Below are positions 1-7,686 of a DNA stretch of 45,229 nucleotides, in pieces. Where the stretch lies: contig JBGTDX010000032.1 in the NCBI GenBank assembly GCA_041748075.1, positions 1 through 45,229 on the forward strand. The letters run 5' to 3'. The position numbers and the translations under genes are program-made. Source of the stretch: JBGSYJ01 sp041748075 (GTDB lineage Bacteria; Acidobacteriota; Thermoanaerobaculia; Gp7-AA8). Position 1 is the first letter of the stretch. Every line of letters begins with the position of its first letter. The notes beneath the pieces were generated by a model that ran no database searches, was not told where the DNA came from, and saw only the letters and a program-made list of their open reading frames with translations.

Positions 1-2423
1 GCGGTTTCCGGCGGCGGCTCAGACCCCCGCTCCAGAAGCTCGCCTGCGCGCACGCCAGGCTGGACCGGCGCGGTCATCTTGCTCAGACCGATGATCTCGC
101 CATCGCACGTTCGATCGGGCTCGGTGCCTGCGATGAAAGCCTGCTGGACGACCCGGCCACACGGGCCCATGCCCCTCCGTCCGCTCGTCAGCTCCATCGG
201 GACGACAACCATTCCTGGCGGCTGCGGAAACTCTTTGCTCTCCTCACCCACGAGCTTCAGGTCCACCAACTGCCGGTAGAGATCCGTCCAGATCGGCAAC
301 GCGACGGCCGCCCCGGTAGAACCTCCCCCGAGGGAACGGCTGGGATCGTCGTATCCAACCCAGACCCCGATCGAATACTGCGGAGTAAAGCCGACAAACC
401 ATGAGTCCGTGAAACCGTTCGTCGTCCCGGTCTTACCGGCGACCGCCCCCGGAAGTGAATTCGCGGCGTAGGCCGTTCCCCGATCGACGGGGCCCTGCAA
501 AGCCCAGCTCATCAGATAGGCCGTCTGTGCGGACGTTGCCTCGGAAAGCTCCGCGTAATGATCCTCGAGAACTTTGTCGGTAGCGTCACTGATTCGACGA
601 ATCAGTCGCGGTTTCACATAGACACCCTGATTCGGAAAGACGTTGTAGGCAGCCGTCATTTCCAGCGGAGAGATGCCTGCGGCGCCGAGCGCCAGTGAAG
701 GATAGGGATCCAGTTGAGACGTTACGCCGAGCCGTCGCGTGAAGTCGACGACGTTCCGGACGCCCACCATGTTCAAGGTCTTTACAGCGGGGACGTTGAT
801 GGAGAGCTCGAGCGCTCGCTGAAGCGTGACCAACCCCGAGTAGGTTCCGTCATAGTTCCGCGGTGAGTAGGGCGTCGTTCCGACCTGCATGGTGAAGGGT
901 GCGTCGATGATTGTGTCCGCGGGCGTGAGTCCCTTCTCGAATGCGGCGCCATAGACGAACGGCTTGAACGCGGACCCTGTCTGGCGCACCGATTGAACCG
1001 CCCGGTTGAACTTCGACGCATCGAACTCGTAGCCCCCTACCATCGCCCGGACTTCTCCGGACTTAACATCCAGGACGACCAGGGCGCCCTGTACCTGTGG
1101 GCGCTGATCGAGCTCCCATGTGACCTTTTCAGATTTCGCATCCGTGGTCCGGCGGACGTGAATCAGATCGCCTCGCTTCAGGCTCCCGGTCATGTCCTTT
1201 CTGCGCGTCCATGCGTACGAGTCCGAGCCGAGGCTGATCGTCTCCCCTGCGATACGTGCCTGCACCTGTTTGCGCTCGACGGCAAGGACCACGGCGGGCA
1301 CCAGCTCTCCATCACCGATCGGTTTGCCCCACGCCGGATCTTTGTACTCTTCCGGTTCCAGCCCCTCATCCAGGAGATTACGGGCCGGCTTCCTGAAGCC
1401 GCGACGCTTATCGAAGCGATGCAGGCCGCGCTCGAGTGCGGCCTCGGCAGCCTTTTGAATCTCGAGGTCGAGAGTCGTCCAGACGACCAGACCATTCCTG
1501 TAGAGATCTTCCGTCCCGAACTTCTTTTCGAGATATTGCCTCACCTGCTCGGAGAAGTACGCACCCACCAGCGGGGCTTCTTCCTTCCAATTGCCAAGAA
1601 CGATCGGCGTCCTGACTGCGCTCTCGTACTCTGCCTGAGAGATGAACTTCTCCTCGAGCATCCGGCGAAGTACGTGGTTTCGCCGCCGGAGTGCATTTTC
1701 CGGATGGTTGATCGGCGAGTAATACTCGGGACGTCGTCCGATCGCCGCGAGCACCGCGGCTTCCGGAATCGTGACGTCCTTCGCATGCTTGCCGAAATAG
1801 AGTCTGGAGGCTGCTTCGACCCCGTAGGCGCCGTGCCAGAAGTAGTTCTGGTTCGCGTACATCTCGAAGATCTGGTCCTTGGTGAGGTTTTTCTCGATCT
1901 CGATCGCAAGGAACATCTCGTTGATCTTGCGGGTCCAGCTCTTCTCGGGTGTCAGAAAGAGCTGCTTGGCAAGCTGTTGTGTGATGGTGGAGGCGCCTTC
2001 CACTTTACTTCTCGCGATCAGATTTGCGCGGGCGGCCCGAAGCATTCCCTTCGGATCAACACCGCCGTGCTTATAGAAGCTCGCGTCTTCCGTCGCGATG
2101 ATGGCGTTGATCAGCGCGGGAGCCATTTCGCTCTTCGGGATGATGATCCGTCGCTGGATGGCGTATTCAGCCAGGATCTTGCGGTCATGAGTGTAAAGGC
2201 GTGTGATGACCCCCGGGCTGTAGGTATCGAGGCTCTCTACGAGCGGAATTCGGATCATCCGCGCGAAGAGAAATCCACCGGGAATGCCGAGTACCAGGGC
2301 AAGGAAAAGCAGGATCAGTCGCGAGCGGTTGCGTCGGGGCCGCAGCCGCCGCGGAGGTTTCGCATCGAGTCCGGCAACAGGCTTCGAATCGGGCCTGGCA
2401 ACAGGTTTCTCAAAATCGGTCAT
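1..2423 (-). CDS. mrcA: Class A penicillin-binding protein (PBP1A type), C-terminus cut by window edge
   Basis: Bifunctional murein synthase: polymerises lipid II and cross-links peptides on the periplasmic face of the inner membrane. The frame is open from an ATG at 2423 to the left edge, about 807 residues visible. It has a basic cytoplasmic tail, one membrane segment at about residues 35-54, and a GT51 glycosyltransferase domain with the catalytic motif EDASFYKHGGVD at 112-123. The transpeptidase domain has SAFK with nucleophile Ser484, SIN from Ser541, and KTGT from Lys664. All key motifs are present, so it should be active. It diverges from the gene at 2546. No clear Shine-Dalgarno precedes the ATG. 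The missing part is probably only a short tail, because KTGT usually lies 100-200 residues from the end. The symbol is by family; mrcA and ponA are used for the same protein. Confidence 0.93.
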   Translation of the reverse strand, partial: MTDFEKPVARPDSKPVAGLDAKPPRRLRPRRNRSRLILLFLALVLGIPGGFLFARMIRIPLVESLDTYSPGVITRLYTHDRKILAEYAIQRRIIIPKSEMAPALINAIIATEDASFYKHGGVDPKGMLRAARANLIARSKVEGASTITQQLAKQLFLTPEKSWTRKINEMFLAIEIEKNLTKDQIFEMYANQNYFWHGAYGVEAASRLYFGKHAKDVTIPEAAVLAAIGRRPEYYSPINHPENALRRRNHVLRRMLEEKFISQAEYESAVRTPIVLGNWKEEAPLVGAYFSEQVRQYLEKKFGTEDLYRNGLVVWTTLDLEIQKAAEAALERGLHRFDKRRGFRKPARNLLDEGLEPEEYKDPAWGKPIGDGELVPAVVLAVERKQVQARIAGETISLGSDSYAWTRRKDMTGSLKRGDLIHVRRTTDAKSEKVTWELDQRPQVQGALVVLDVKSGEVRAMVGGYEFDASKFNRAVQSVRQTGSAFKPFVYGAAFEKGLTPADTIIDAPFTMQVGTTPYSPRNYDGTYSGLVTLQRALELSINVPAVKTLNMVGVRNVVDFTRRLGVTSQLDPYPSLALGAAGISPLEMTAAYNVFPNQGVYVKPRLIRRISDATDKVLEDHYAELSEATSAQTAYLMSWALQGPVDRGTAYAANSLPGAVAGKTGTTNGFTDSWFVGFTPQYSIGVWVGYDDPSRSLGGGSTGAAVALPIWTDLYRQLVDLKLVGEESKEFPQPPGMVVVPMELTSGRRGMGPCGRVVQQAFIAGTEPDRTCDGEIIGLSKMTAPVQPGVRAGELLERGSEPPPET

Positions 2424-2480
2424 CTGGAAACAGTTTAACAAAGTGGTGAAAGAGGGAAATTGCAGTGGGTCATTTCGTAT

Positions 2481-2512
2481 CCTGAGAGAGCCCTGCCGCT
2501 CAGGTTCTCTCA
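2481..2512. promoter_or_regulatory. Two mutually exclusive short hairpins upstream of the small-protein/kinase pair
   Basis: CCTGAG (2481-2486) can pair with CTCAGG (2499-2504). TGAGAGA (2483-2489) can instead pair with TCTCTCA (2506-2512). Both pairings use bases 2483-2486, so only one can form. They lie in the 122-base gap between the divergent genes at 2423 and 2546. A regulatory role is inference; no T-run follows either hairpin. Confidence 0.25.
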
Positions 2513-2545
2513 CCCGGAGCAGACTCCGCCGCAACAAACCTCACG

Positions 2546-3001
2546 ATGTACGATTCACCGATGCGGGATAAAATGCCTGCGATGGCGGAAATGCAGGGTA
2601 CCGCGAGGCGGAAGGGCCGCTCTCCGGAGTGGAGCCGGATGGTGGCGGCCGGAGTCAAACACAGCGGAGTCTGGGCGACGTGGCTTCACCTGGTGAAATC
2701 ACGAGACGCTCATTCCGACGACCTTTCGCTCCGCGGCTATTGCGAGATTCTACGCAACCAGATCGTACGCGAGCTCGTCGTCCGTACCGGGAGCGGAGTG
2801 GCCGTGCCGACCCTCTCGAAAGCATTCACCGAGGACTACTCGCGATTTTCGCTCAACGCTCAGGAAGGCTACCTCGTCTCGCTCATCGATGGACAGATGA
2901 GCGTCGAACAGCTTCTGAAAGTTACCCCGTTCGATCCCTTCTCGACGCTCTTTACCGTCGCAAAACTTCTTTACGTCGGAGCAATCGAGCTTCCCGAATG
3001 A
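2546..3001 (+). CDS. Small protein with possible DUF4388/PATAN-like C-terminus, paired with a histidine kinase
   Basis: A 151-residue soluble protein with no signal peptide or membrane segment. The last 50 residues (FSLNAQEGYLVSLIDG, then an SVEQLLK helix and a hydrophobic FTVAKLLYVGAIEL end) resemble the winged-helix-like end of DUF4388 (PATAN) proteins. These often accompany bacterial signalling modules. The match is by eye and weak. The N-terminal 40 residues contain several Met codons (2546, 2561, 2573, 2582, 2591), so the start is uncertain; none has a strong Shine-Dalgarno. The stop overlaps the kinase start as ATGA (2998-3001), which suggests translational coupling and a shared function. 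An adaptor or input regulator for the kinase is the simplest inference. Confidence 0.6.
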   Translation: MYDSPMRDKMPAMAEMQGTARRKGRSPEWSRMVAAGVKHSGVWATWLHLVKSRDAHSDDLSLRGYCEILRNQIVRELVVRTGSGVAVPTLSKAFTEDYSRFSLNAQEGYLVSLIDGQMSVEQLLKVTPFDPFSTLFTVAKLLYVGAIELPE

Positions 3002-4056
3002 GCACACTCTACGCGACGCTTCTCGACCGGCTGAGCATGCCGGTCGCCGTCGTCACGGCGACGGGAGACATCGCCTACCGCAACAGCGCTTTCGATCAGG
3101 CCTTTGGCGGCGACGGCGACGACTGGTTGCGAAGCGCGGCGGTGACCCTCGGCGGGGAGCGTGGCTGGCTCCATGGATTTTTCGCCCAGGACCAGGAACA
3201 CCACACTGTCGAGATCGAGCTCAACGGCCGGATGTTCCGGATCGAAAAGGTCATGGCGGATCCGCTCGACGTGCCGAGCGCCGCGCTCATTCTCGAAGAC
3301 GTCACCCTCCACGCAGAAGCCGAGCAGGCGAAATCCGATTTCACTTCGATGATCGTCCATGACCTTCGCGGTCCGTTGTCTGGTATTCAGGCAGCTCTGG
3401 AGTTCGTGCTGAGCGAGAGTCAACGGTTCGGGCCGATGCACGAGGATCTCCTCAAGGAGGCTTCGCTCGAGTCAACCCGGATGATGGGCCTGATCAGCGA
3501 GATCCTCGACTTCTCGAAAATTCAATCCGGCAGGTTCGAGGTGGAGTACCAGACCGTGATGCTCCCCAGCATCCTGAAGCGGTCAATCAAAAGCCTTCAG
3601 GCGGTTGCGGGTCGGGACGGTGTGCAGCTATTCTCGGCACACGGATCGGATCTTCCGGCAATCGAGGGGAGTCCCGAGAAACTGACGCAGGCGATCATCA
3701 ACCTGATCAGCAACGCACTCAAGTTCACCCCTTCGGGGGGTGTCGTGTCGGTAGGCTGCCAGGTGATCCCCGAGGCAGTGAAACCCGATCACGTAGTGAT
3801 TACTGTGACCGACACGGGAGTGGGAATCGCCGAAGATGAGCTCGGGAAGATCTTCGACCGTTACGAGCAGTCTGCCACCCGTTCCGTACGGGGTGAGAGC
3901 GGCACGGGTCTGGGTCTCTACATCGTGCAGGAGATCGTCGAAGCCCACGGCGGGACTCTCGACGTGGCCAGCGTTTCGGGCCTCGGGACCAGCATGGTGA
4001 TGCGGCTTCCCATTCACCAGCCGACCTGGCAACTGGGTGAGAATCTGCCGGGGTGA
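2998..4056 (+). CDS. Soluble PAS-type sensor histidine kinase
   Basis: A 352-residue kinase of a two-component system. The N-terminal 105 residues look like a PAS domain (MPVAVVTATGDIAYRNSAF near 14-32). A HisKA dimerisation domain follows with the H-box SMIVHDLRGPLSG and phospho-acceptor His121. The HATPase domain has an N-box (NLISNALKFTPSGG), G1 (DTGVGIAEDEL), F-box (FDRYEQ) and G2 (GTGLGLYIV). No membrane segment is visible, so it should sense a cytoplasmic cue. The frame stays open upstream, but the ATG at 2998 fits the PAS start and overlaps the previous stop as ATGA. No response regulator lies beside it, so its partner is encoded elsewhere. Confidence 0.92.
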   Translation: MSTLYATLLDRLSMPVAVVTATGDIAYRNSAFDQAFGGDGDDWLRSAAVTLGGERGWLHGFFAQDQEHHTVEIELNGRMFRIEKVMADPLDVPSAALILEDVTLHAEAEQAKSDFTSMIVHDLRGPLSGIQAALEFVLSESQRFGPMHEDLLKEASLESTRMMGLISEILDFSKIQSGRFEVEYQTVMLPSILKRSIKSLQAVAGRDGVQLFSAHGSDLPAIEGSPEKLTQAIINLISNALKFTPSGGVVSVGCQVIPEAVKPDHVVITVTDTGVGIAEDELGKIFDRYEQSATRSVRGESGTGLGLYIVQEIVEAHGGTLDVASVSGLGTSMVMRLPIHQPTWQLGENLPG

Positions 4057-4084
4057 TCGTGCGCTCGCCTCACCGTATCGATGA

Positions 4085-4162
4085 GTCATCCTGAGCGAGG
4101 CGAAGGATGTTCTTGCGGGGATCGGGCATGGCAGCATGATCCGTCGCTGCGCTCGGGATGAC
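4085..4162. repeat. Intergenic hairpin-forming repeat, copy 1
   Basis: GTCATCCTGAGCG (4085-4097) faces CGCTCGGGATGAC (4150-4162). The 13-base arms pair throughout, with one G-T wobble, around a 52-base loop. Bases 4085-4109 match 7648-7672 at 23 of 25 positions. It sits between the 3' ends of the convergent kinase and aroB genes. It looks like a REP-like dispersed element; a role as bidirectional terminator or mRNA stabiliser is inference. Confidence 0.6.
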
Positions 4163-4190
4163 ACGATGGCCAGCTGCCTGCGGTGACTCT

Positions 4191-5267
4191 CTATCCCGCC
4201 AAGGCCCGCTCAGCCGCCAGGTGCAATTCTTCTCTGCTGATGTCCTCGACGACGACGCAGTGACCGATATCGCGGGGCAGGACCATCACACGTTTACCTC
4301 CGCCGAACTTCTTGTCGTGCTCCGTTGCGCGGAGGATGTCGGCAACGTCGGCCGGAGGGGGGTCCCCGGCGTGCAGGTCGCGAACCGCCTCATCGATCCG
4401 CGCTGCTACACCTTTGTCGAGCAGGCTGCGTGCAACGGCGACCGCGTTCGCACCGATCATTCCGTATCCCACCGCTGCACCGTGCGTAATTCCTTCGTAG
4501 TTCATCGCCGCCTCGATGCCGTGTCCGATCGTGTGACCGTAGTTCAGGAGTCTGCGCTGATCGGACTCTCTGGCATCTGCCGATACGATTCCGGCCTTCA
4601 CGGCGACTGCACGCTGGACGACGACCTCCAGCATCTCGAGCTGCCGCCGGGAGATCGAATCCCGTTCGAGCTCGATGAGGTCGAACAGGCTCGTATCCCC
4701 GATCACACCGGCCTTGAGCGCTTCCAGCGCGCCGGAACAGAGCTCCTGCTCGGACAGAGAGTCGAGGAAACCGACATCCGCGATGACCGCGATCGGCGGG
4801 TGAAAGCTGCCGAGCAGGTTCTTGCCCATCGGATGATTGACCGCCGTCTTTCCTCCGATACTGCTGTCGACCTGCGCCAGCAACGTCGTCGGCACGTGAA
4901 CGACGTCGATGCCTCGCAGATAGACCGACGCGGCGAATCCGGCGGCGTCTCCGAGCGCTCCTCCACCGACCGCGATGAGCACGCCGTCGCGCCGGACGCC
5001 ACGCGAAATCAACCCGCCTGCGAGCTCTTCGATCGAAGCGAGGGACTTGGCCTGCTCTCCATCCGGAAGCAGAAGAGGCTCGCCGGCGAAGGCAACCGCT
5101 TCGAGCCTCTCCGCTGCAATGCGAGCGACCTGGGGTGTCGTCACGAGGTATGCCGGACGGATCCCGGCAATGTCGTCCATCACCGAGCGGACGTCAGCCA
5201 GTGCGTCCTTTCCGATGAAGACCGGATAGGAGGCGTGACCATGGCGGATGACGGTATACGGTTCCAT
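4191..5267 (-). CDS. aroB: 3-dehydroquinate synthase
   Basis: Second enzyme of the shikimate pathway: converts DAHP to 3-dehydroquinate with NAD and a divalent metal, in the cytoplasm. The protein has 358 residues, the usual length. Diagnostic stretches are the NAD-binding VGGGALGDAAGF, VPTTLLAQVDSSIGGKTAVN with its conserved Lys and Asn, and the metal-binding NYGHTIGHGIEA. Its ATG overlaps the aspS stop by one base (TGATG, 5265-5269), so it is the last gene of a coupled chain. The first shikimate enzyme is encoded separately at 31495-32532. Confidence 0.97.
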   Translation of the reverse strand: MEPYTVIRHGHASYPVFIGKDALADVRSVMDDIAGIRPAYLVTTPQVARIAAERLEAVAFAGEPLLLPDGEQAKSLASIEELAGGLISRGVRRDGVLIAVGGGALGDAAGFAASVYLRGIDVVHVPTTLLAQVDSSIGGKTAVNHPMGKNLLGSFHPPIAVIADVGFLDSLSEQELCSGALEALKAGVIGDTSLFDLIELERDSISRRQLEMLEVVVQRAVAVKAGIVSADARESDQRRLLNYGHTIGHGIEAAMNYEGITHGAAVGYGMIGANAVAVARSLLDKGVAARIDEAVRDLHAGDPPPADVADILRATEHDKKFGGGKRVMVLPRDIGHCVVVEDISREELHLAAERALAG

Positions 5268-7045
5268 CAGTCCCGACGTTGTTTCAACGCCAGGCCCAGC
5301 TCATTGAGCTGAGCCGGATCGACGGGAGATGGTGCAGCCGTCATCAGGTCCTGTGCGGACGTCGTCTTCGGAAATGCGATCACATCACGGATCGAGCCGG
5401 CTCCCGCCATCATCATGATGATGCGGTCGAGCCCCAGCGCCACACCGCCATGAGGGGGGGCTCCGTAGCGGAACGCATCGAGCAGAAATCCGAAGCGATC
5501 CATTGCTTCATCCGCATCGATTCCCAGTGCTGTAAACATCGTCTGCTGCATCTGCGTGTCGTTGATCCGAATGCTGCCTCCCCCGAGCTCCAGACCGTTG
5601 AGCACGACGTCGTAAGCACGCGCGAGCGCGTTCTCCCGATCATTCCCGATGGACGATGGGTCTCCCGCCGGAGAGGTGAACGGATGATGTCTCGCGAAAT
5701 ACCGCCCGGTCTCATCGTCGAATTCGAATAGAGGGAAATCTGTGATCCAGAGAAAGTTCCAGAGGCCCTCCGGAATCAGATTCTCTTCCCGGGCGACGCG
5801 AAGCCGGAGGTTAGCGAGTGCATCCGGAACGATCGTCTTTCGGCCGGCCACGATCAGAAGCATGTCGCCGGCTCTCGCCTCGGCGGCTTCGCGAAACTTC
5901 TCGAAGGATGCATCATCGAGAAACTTCTTCATGGACGAGCTTTTCTGCTCGTCGAACTTGATCCAGATCAGACCTCCGGCACGGAACTGCTTCGCGTACG
6001 CGGTCAGATCATCGATACGCTTCCTGGACAACGCAGCGCCACCCGGCACGACGATTCCCCGTACGAGCCCGCCGGACGAGAGCGCATCCCGGAACGGTGG
6101 AAAGTCGATCGTCGACCCCGCGGCGGCCAGGTCGATGAGCTCCATGCCGAAGCGCGTGTCGGGACGGTCGATTCCGTAGCGATCCAGCGCCTCGGCCCAC
6201 GTCATCCGCGGAAAGGGAGTTTTCACTTCGACGCCCGCCGCCGGAAAAATCGCCTCGAAGAGTCCCTCGATCAGCGAGTAGATGAACTCCTCGTCGATGA
6301 ATGAAGCCTCGATGTCGATCTGCGTGAACTCGGGTTGCCGGTCGCTGCGCAGATCCTCGTCACGAAAACACTTGGCCATCTGGTAGTAACGCTCCAGCCC
6401 GGAGACCATCAGCAACTGTTTGAACAATTGCGGCGACTGCGGGAGCGCGTAGAACTGCCCGCGATTGACCCGGCTCGGCACGAGAAAATCACGCGCACCT
6501 TCCGGCGTCGACTTCGTGAGAATCGGCGTCTCGACTTCGAGAAAGCCGTTTCTGTGCAGGTAATCCCGCACGAGAAAGCTGACTCTGTCGCGAAGGATGA
6601 GATTCTTCGTGAGCTCCGGACGGCGGAGGTCGAGATAGCGATACTGCAACCGGAGCTCCTCGGACACACTCGTGTCGTCCTCGATCGCGAACGGCGGAGT
6701 CTCCGCGCGATTCAGGATCACGATCTCCTCGGCAACGACCTCGACGTCACCTGTGCCGAGCTTCGGGTTCCTCCGATCTTCCGCACGCTCGGCAACCATC
6801 CCGGTCACCTGCACGACGTACTCCGACCGAAGTTCCTTGGCCGCAGCGACGACGTCCGCCGACGTCACGCGGTTCTGATCGACGACGATCTGGCAGAGAC
6901 CCGTGCGATCTCGCAAGTCGATGAAGATCAGCTCACCGAAGTCGCGCTGCTTGTGTACCCAACCGGCCAGCGTTATCCGTTTTCCGGCATCTTCCCGACG
7001 CGGCGACCCTGCGCCGAGGCGGTCATTCAGTCTGTTCTGCGTCAT
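5267..7045 (-). CDS. aspS: Aspartate--tRNA ligase, bacterial type
   Basis: Class II aminoacyl-tRNA synthetase charging tRNA-Asp (possibly also tRNA-Asn if non-discriminating). The 592-residue length matches bacterial AspRS. In order are the N-terminal OB-fold anticodon domain (ITLAGWVHKQRDFGELIFID), motif 2 (CFRDEDLRSDRQPEFTQID), a GAD-type insertion and motif 3 (GGVALGLDRI). The frame stays open upstream to 7645, but the start is the ATG at 7045: the AspRS N-terminus begins there and upstream sequence codes for the carbonic-anhydrase-like protein in another frame. TGATG overlaps join it to both neighbours. Discriminating status cannot be judged without knowing whether gatCAB is present. Confidence 0.96.
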   Translation of the reverse strand: MTQNRLNDRLGAGSPRREDAGKRITLAGWVHKQRDFGELIFIDLRDRTGLCQIVVDQNRVTSADVVAAAKELRSEYVVQVTGMVAERAEDRRNPKLGTGDVEVVAEEIVILNRAETPPFAIEDDTSVSEELRLQYRYLDLRRPELTKNLILRDRVSFLVRDYLHRNGFLEVETPILTKSTPEGARDFLVPSRVNRGQFYALPQSPQLFKQLLMVSGLERYYQMAKCFRDEDLRSDRQPEFTQIDIEASFIDEEFIYSLIEGLFEAIFPAAGVEVKTPFPRMTWAEALDRYGIDRPDTRFGMELIDLAAAGSTIDFPPFRDALSSGGLVRGIVVPGGAALSRKRIDDLTAYAKQFRAGGLIWIKFDEQKSSSMKKFLDDASFEKFREAAEARAGDMLLIVAGRKTIVPDALANLRLRVAREENLIPEGLWNFLWITDFPLFEFDDETGRYFARHHPFTSPAGDPSSIGNDRENALARAYDVVLNGLELGGGSIRINDTQMQQTMFTALGIDADEAMDRFGFLLDAFRYGAPPHGGVALGLDRIIMMMAGAGSIRDVIAFPKTTSAQDLMTAAPSPVDPAQLNELGLALKQRRD

Positions 7046-7572
7046 CAAGTCTCTTCTCGTGTTTCCGATAGGTAGATGTCTTTGTATTCGAGATAGTGCC
7101 TGTGAAACCTGCCCAGGTAGACGAGATCTTCCTCCGTGAGCGAGCGTTTGATCTTCGCCGGAAACCCCAGGACCAGGCTCCGAGGAGGAACCTGCATACC
7201 CTCGGTGACGAGAGCGCCCGCCCCGATGATGCACTCTTCGCCAATGACAGCACCGTCCAGTATGCGCGATCCCATCCCGACCAGACTTCCACGGCCAACC
7301 GTGCATCCGTGGACGATCGCTCCATGTCCGACCGTGACTTCGTCCCCGAGAATGGTCGGCCAGGTTCCGGTAGTCACATGAAGCGTACAGTTGTCCTGGA
7401 TATTCGTCCGCGCCCCGATCCGTATCGGAAACATGTCGCCGCGGAGAACGGTGCCGTACCAGATCGAAGAGTCGTCGCCGATCTCGATATCGCCGATTAG
7501 CGCGGCGGTCTCGGCGACGTATACGCGCGCCCCGAGCTGCGGGGTCTTGCCCTGGAAGGTGCGGATAAGCAT
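7045..7572 (-). CDS. Gamma-carbonic-anhydrase-like hexapeptide-repeat protein
   Basis: A 175-residue left-handed beta-helix protein of the gamma-CA/YrdA family, expected to form trimers with metal between subunits. Hexapeptide repeats run from about residue 20 to 140, followed by a C-terminal helix. The three positions that act as metal ligands in this family are present: His in TLHV, and both His residues of VGHGAIVHGC. Carbonic anhydrase activity is therefore possible, but many YrdA-type members have none shown. It is the first gene of the chain with aspS and aroB. The ATG at 7572 is supported by the family-typical start (MLIRTFQGKTPQLG). Confidence 0.9.
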   Translation of the reverse strand: MLIRTFQGKTPQLGARVYVAETAALIGDIEIGDDSSIWYGTVLRGDMFPIRIGARTNIQDNCTLHVTTGTWPTILGDEVTVGHGAIVHGCTVGRGSLVGMGSRILDGAVIGEECIIGAGALVTEGMQVPPRSLVLGFPAKIKRSLTEEDLVYLGRFHRHYLEYKDIYLSETREET

Positions 7573-7647
7573 GGCACGGGAGAGTATCAGAAGTGGTCAG
7601 CTGCCCAGTAGTGGCGGCAGAGGTCCGCGAAGGTGTGTGAGTCAAAT

Positions 7648-7674
7648 GTCATGCTGAGCGAAGCGAAGGATGAC
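7648..7674. repeat. Intergenic repeat, copy 2 (partial)
   Basis: GTCATGCTGAGCGAAGCGAA starts at 7648 and continues to GGATGAC at 7674. It matches copy 1 at 23 of 25 positions over 7648-7672. It lies in the 114-base gap between the carbonic-anhydrase-like gene and the VWFA-related gene. The distal arm is missing; a 5-base GTCAT/ATGAC pairing remains. Confidence 0.55.
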
Positions 7675-7686
7675 AACTCATCAGCC

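Noticed and set aside
993..2438. Long open frame of 481 codons on the plus strand
   Set aside because: It lies opposite the PBP1A gene, whose motifs are all in the minus-strand frame. The plus-strand translation is rich in Arg, His and Asp with no family signature.
4158..5312. Open frame of 384 codons opposite aroB
   Set aside because: AroB motifs are all on the minus strand; this is a mirror frame common in GC-rich DNA.
7046..7645. A 200-residue N-terminal extension of AspRS
   Set aside because: The frame is open, but it runs through the carbonic-anhydrase-like gene in another frame and does not resemble any AspRS extension; family length supports the ATG at 7045.
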